The notes beneath the pieces are model-generated. The model made no database searches, was not told where the DNA came from, and saw nothing but the letters and a program-made list of their open reading frames with translations. Positions 60,992 to 64,000 of a stretch of 64,000 nucleotides of DNA are shown here, piece after piece (the first letter of the stretch is position 1; each line of letters begins with the position of its first letter). The DNA is taken from positions 323,574 through 387,573 of the forward strand of contig NZ_JOCX01000008.1 of NCBI RefSeq assembly GCF_000717915.1, in the 5' to 3' direction. The translations under genes and the position numbers were made by a program. The DNA is from Streptomyces sp. NRRL S-244. GTDB lineage: Bacteria > Actinomycetota > Actinomycetes > Streptomycetales > Streptomycetaceae.

Positions 60992-61722
60992 TTCGCCGCG
61001 CCGACGGGCAGGTGCGGCTTCGTCGCGTACGCCACGAAACTCTTGCCGATGACCGGGTTGAGCGCCTGCTCCGCGAGCCGCGTGGCCAGCGGCTTCTTCA
61101 TGATGTCCCAGACCAGCAGCTTGTGGTACGCCTTCACCGGCAGCGCCTTGTCGTTGTCGACGCCGAACGCGCACTTGAGCCACCAGTACGGGGAGTGCAG
61201 CCCGTGGGCGTGGTGCGTGCCGTACGGCTTGAGGCCCGCGGCCTCCATCTTCCCCAGCAGCTCGTCCGCCTTGTAGATGCGGATGTGGCCGCCCTCGACC
61301 TCGTGGTACGCGTCGCTCAGCGCCCAGCAGATCTTCTCCGGGCCGTAGCGCGGGACGGTGATGGCGATGCGGCCGCCGGGCTTGAGGACCCGGACCATCT
61401 CGGCGAGCACGCCCTTGTCGTCGGGGATGTGCTCCATCACCTCGGAGATGATGACGACGTCGAAGGACTCGTCGGGGAAGGGCAGGGCCAGCGCGTCGCC
61501 CTCCATGGCGGTGGCGGTGGCGCCGGCCGGGGCCTCGCCGGCCTCCTTCATGGCGGCGAACCACTTGGCGACCTCGCGGATCTCCTCGCCGTTGCGGTCG
61601 ACTGCGACCACCTGGGCGCCGCGCCGGTAGCACTCGAAGGCGTGCCGGCCGGCGCCGCAGCCCAGATCGAGCACACGGTCGCCTGCGGCGAGCGGGAACC
61701 GGGAGAAATCGACGGTCAGCAC
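60988..61722 (-). CDS. Class I SAM-dependent methyltransferase
   Basis: 244 residues from GTG 61722. Rossmann motif I is GDRVLDLGCGAGRHAFE, followed by QVVAVDRNGEEIREVA. EGDALALPFPDESFDVVIISEVMEHIPDD and the late RVLKPGGRIAITVPRYGPEKICW are classical. C-terminal segments (HAHGLHSPYWWLKCAFGVDNDK) look specific to a conserved streptomycete group. It is coupled to the toroid gene by overlap and lies 58 bp after the glycosyltransferase gene. Substrate unknown; possibly the lipid or polyketide-like acceptor used by the glycosyltransferase. Confidence 0.87.
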   Translation of the reverse strand: MLTVDFSRFPLAAGDRVLDLGCGAGRHAFECYRRGAQVVAVDRNGEEIREVAKWFAAMKEAGEAPAGATATAMEGDALALPFPDESFDVVIISEVMEHIPDDKGVLAEMVRVLKPGGRIAITVPRYGPEKICWALSDAYHEVEGGHIRIYKADELLGKMEAAGLKPYGTHHAHGLHSPYWWLKCAFGVDNDKALPVKAYHKLLVWDIMKKPLATRLAEQALNPVIGKSFVAYATKPHLPVGAAK

Positions 61723-61780
61723 GGGGTCCTGCCTTCGCGGTCGCGGGGGTGTACGGGGGTGGTGTGGAAAAGGCGGAAGG

Positions 61781-63094
61781 TCACCGCGCGCGGCGGCTGC
61801 GGGCGGCCTGCTCGACGGCGGCGCGGTAGTGCGCGGCGGTACCCTCGGCGGCTCTGGCCCACGTGAACCGGGACAGCACCCGCTCGCGCCCGGCGGCGCC
61901 GAGGCGGGCCCGCAGCTGCGCGTCGCCCAGCAGCCGGCCCAGCGCGGCGGCCAGCGCGCCCGCGTCGCCGGGCGGCACCGCGAGGCAGGTCTCGCCGTCC
62001 GGGCCCGCGACCTCGGGAATCGCACCGCCGGTGGTCGCCACCAGCGGGGTGCCGGTGGCCATGGCCTCGGCGGCGGGCAGCGAGAAGCCCTCGTACAGCG
62101 AGGGCACGCAGGAGACCTGCGCGCTGCGCACCAGGTCGACGAGCTCGGCGTCGGTGATGCCCTTGACGAAGCGGACCGCGTCCTGGAGCCCGTACGTCTC
62201 GATCGCGCGGGCGACCGGACCCTGCTCGGCGCGCTTGCCGACGACGACGAGGTGCGCCTCGGGCTGCTCGGTGCGCAGCTTCGCGAGCGCCTCGACGAGG
62301 TGCACGAGGCCCTTGAGCGGGACGTCGGCGCTGGAGGTGGTGACGATCCGTCCGGGCACCTCGGCGACGGAGGCGTCGGGCGACCACAGGTCGGTGTCGG
62401 CGCCGATGTGGACGACGTGGATGCGCTCGTCGCGCACGCCCAGGTGCTCGGCGATCTCCTGCTTGGAGGAGCCGGAGACGGTCAGCACGGAGGGCAGCCG
62501 GCGGGCGACGCGCCCCTGCATGCGCGTGAAGCCGTACCAGCGCCGCACGGAGGCCCGCTTGCGGCGGTCCTTGGCGGCGGCCAGGTCCAGCTTGCGGTCG
62601 ACGGTGATGGGGTGGTGGATGGTGGTGACCAGCGGGGCGCCGAGGTCGGCGAGAAGGCCGTAGCCGAGCGTCTGGTTGTCGTGGATGACGTCGAACTCGC
62701 CGGCGCGGGCGGCGAGATGGCGCCGGGCCCGCAGCGAGAAGGTCAGCGGCTCGGGGAATCCGCCGGTCCACATGGTGGCGACCTCGACGGCGTCGATCCA
62801 GTCCCGGTACTCGTCGCGCTTCGGGGTACGGAACGGGTCGGGCTGCCGGTACAGGTCCAGGCTCGGCAGTTCGGTGAGCGTGGCGCCGGTGTCGAGGACC
62901 GGGTAGGGCTGCGCGCCGATGACCTCGACGGAGTGCCCCAGCCTCACGAGCTCCCGCGAGAGGTGCCGGACGTAGACGCCCTGGCCGCCGCAGAACGGGT
63001 TCCCCTTATAGGTGAGGAGTGCGATGCGCAACGGGCGGTCGCCGTCGGTGGCGGAACCCACGAAAGGGCTCGTCACCATGGCCTCAGCGGTCAC
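61781..63094 (-). CDS. Glycosyltransferase family 4 (GT-B) protein
   Basis: 437 residues from GTG 63094, with GGGAGAAGGGG upstream; ATG 63079 is an alternative. The N-terminal domain opens RIALLTYKGNPFCGGQGVYVRHLSRELVRLGHSVEVIGA, with FDVIHDNQTLGYG (Asp-Asn). The C-terminal nucleotide-sugar domain has GRIVTTSSADVPLKGLVHLVEALA, LVVVGKR, and the GT4 motif SLYEGFSLPAAEAMATGTPLVATTGGAIPEV with the catalytic Glu pair. First gene of a three-gene operon. Its promoter region contains a KstR-type site 54 bp upstream, shared with divergent kstR. Donor and acceptor are unknown. Confidence 0.88.
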   Translation of the reverse strand: MTAEAMVTSPFVGSATDGDRPLRIALLTYKGNPFCGGQGVYVRHLSRELVRLGHSVEVIGAQPYPVLDTGATLTELPSLDLYRQPDPFRTPKRDEYRDWIDAVEVATMWTGGFPEPLTFSLRARRHLAARAGEFDVIHDNQTLGYGLLADLGAPLVTTIHHPITVDRKLDLAAAKDRRKRASVRRWYGFTRMQGRVARRLPSVLTVSGSSKQEIAEHLGVRDERIHVVHIGADTDLWSPDASVAEVPGRIVTTSSADVPLKGLVHLVEALAKLRTEQPEAHLVVVGKRAEQGPVARAIETYGLQDAVRFVKGITDAELVDLVRSAQVSCVPSLYEGFSLPAAEAMATGTPLVATTGGAIPEVAGPDGETCLAVPPGDAGALAAALGRLLGDAQLRARLGAAGRERVLSRFTWARAAEGTAAHYRAAVEQAARSRRAR

Positions 63095-63147
63095 TCTCGG
63101 CCCCCTTCTCCCTGCACTTTCGCCGGAGCGTAACCGCTCGCATAATG

Positions 63148-63161
63148 TAGAACAAGTTTCA
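63148..63161. promoter_or_regulatory. KstR-type operator between the glycosyltransferase operon and kstR
   Basis: TAGAACAAGTTTCA fits TNNAACNNGTTNNA fully. It lies 54 bp before the glycosyltransferase start and 172 bp before kstR. A -35-like TTGATC for the kstR side begins 4 bp after it. Confidence 0.68.
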
Positions 63162-63332
63162 GACTTGATCCGTCGAAGAGCATTGAATCTACCGGCCGGA
63201 AACCACACCGTAAGAGGCGGAGCAGGTGATTCGCGCCACGGCTCGGACGCCTGAGATGCTGGCCGCCGATCACGACGCGAACAGCCCGGAAATCAGCACC
63301 GCAACGACACGGAACGCCATGGAACGGGACAG

Positions 63333-63962
63333 ATGACAGCGGACGCGAAAGCCGTCGCCACGACGGCGTCCCCTCCCCTGACGGAGCGCCAGGAGGCGCG
63401 CCGCCGCCGAATCCTGCACGCCAGCGCACAGCTGGCCAGCCGGGGCGGCTTCGACGCCGTCCAGATGCGGGAGGTCGCCGAGGCGGCCGGGGTCGCGCTG
63501 GGCACCCTGTACCGGTACTTCCCGTCGAAGGTGCACCTGCTCGTCGCCACCATGCAGGACCAGCTCCAGCACATGCACACGACGCTCCGCAAACGGCCCC
63601 CGGCGGGCGAGGACCCGGCGGCCCGGGTCGCGGAGACGCTGATGCGCGCCTTCCGCGCCCTGCAGCGGGAACCGCACCTCGCCGACGCAATGGTCCGCGC
63701 ACTGACGTTCGCGGACCGCAGCGTGAGCCCCGAGGTGGACACGGTGTCCCGGCTGACCACGGCGATCATCCTGGACGCGATGGGCCTGGACGCCCCGCCG
63801 ACGGCGGAGCAGCTCTCGGCGGTCCGGGTGATCGAGCACACCTGGCACTCGGCGCTGATCACCTGGCTCTCGGGCCGCGCCTCGATCGCCCAGGTCAAGA
63901 TCGACATCGAAACGGTCTGCCGCCTGATCACACTGACGGCGCCGCCGAAAGATTCGGCCTGA
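63333..63962 (+). CDS. kstR: KstR-like TetR-family repressor
   Basis: 209 residues from ATG 63333. The DNA-binding helix-turn-helix reads RRRILHASAQLASRGGFDAVQMREVAEAAGVALGTLYRYFPSKVHLLVATM. The blocks DAVQMR and GTLYRYFPSKVHLLV are near-identical to mycobacterial KstR as I recall it. The C-terminal ligand domain keeps the KstR-type order (ALQREPHLADAMVRALTFADRSVSPEVD and TWHSALITWLSGRAS). KstR represses sterol-catabolism genes until a steroid-CoA ester binds. Three matching operators occur in this window, including one upstream of this gene, so autoregulation is likely. Identity as KstR orthologue is strong by eye; its ligand here is unknown. Confidence 0.85.
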   Translation: MTADAKAVATTASPPLTERQEARRRRILHASAQLASRGGFDAVQMREVAEAAGVALGTLYRYFPSKVHLLVATMQDQLQHMHTTLRKRPPAGEDPAARVAETLMRAFRALQREPHLADAMVRALTFADRSVSPEVDTVSRLTTAIILDAMGLDAPPTAEQLSAVRVIEHTWHSALITWLSGRASIAQVKIDIETVCRLITLTAPPKDSA

Positions 63963-64000
63963 AGGAAGCGGCGCGCAGGGCGGGGCGGGGGCTTCGGGGG

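Noticed and set aside
63091..63702. Minus-strand open frame opposite kstR
   Set aside because: Arg/Gly/Ala/Pro-rich antisense shadow of kstR without motifs.

Overview
The window is a very GC-rich, densely coded stretch of actinobacterial chromosome. Gene content and style point to Streptomyces or a close streptomycete: GTG/TTG starts, 4-nt stop/start overlaps, a SARP-type regulator, twin HtaA surface proteins, EfeUOB, DmdR/IdeR-type iron boxes, F420 enzymes and a bifunctional RNase HI/phosphatase beside rnpB. It looks like core chromosome. I see no integrase, transposase, prophage, CRISPR array or tRNA gene.

Layout. 1-10.6 kb: the end of nadE, a membrane-anchored EEP-family protein, panB, a DrrAB-like ABC exporter, an orphan AfsR/SARP regulator and an M50 protease. 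10.9-15.7 kb: a TerD domain fused to a predicted PD-(D/E)XK nuclease, an F420H2:NADP oxidoreductase, small conserved proteins and methionine aminopeptidase. 15.7-27.4 kb: an iron/heme island with heme oxygenase, two HtaA surface hemin proteins, a PhzF-like protein, HmuTUV and EfeOBU, punctuated by iron-box operators; a lone siderophore-binding lipoprotein with a perfect iron box lies at 43.6-44.7 kb. 27.4-40 kb: housekeeping and regulatory genes (GNAT, PhzF, SDR, MFS efflux, Rsm22-like methyltransferase, DDAH with a divergent TetR, a degenerate prim-pol, YaaA, RNB ribonuclease, AraC, MerR). 40-43.5 kb: RNase P RNA, then the Nif3 / zinc-ribbon / RNase HI-phosphatase operon, whose middle gene appears to start with CTG.

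45.9-64 kb is the most interesting part. A MaoC hydratase-ADH-SDR operon and a FadE34-like fused acyl-CoA dehydrogenase plus SCP-x-type thiolase operon each have, just upstream, a match to the mycobacterial KstR operator (TNNAACNNGTTNNA). A third match lies in front of a TetR gene at 63.3 kb that reads as a KstR orthologue. The same interval carries an orphan isoprenyl diphosphate synthase, a second F420-dependent oxidoreductase of a type found in mycobacterial steroid regulons, and a glycosyltransferase-methyltransferase-toroid protein operon next to kstR. I infer a KstR-controlled side-chain beta-oxidation regulon for a steroid- or isoprenoid-like acyl-CoA, without the ring-degradation genes in view.

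Functional reading: iron and heme acquisition are probably co-repressed by one DtxR-family protein. The KstR genes would form a second, local regulon. Most other genes are single units bounded by strong GC-rich hairpins at convergent ends. Family calls rest on motifs read by eye and on memory of the families; no database search was run.
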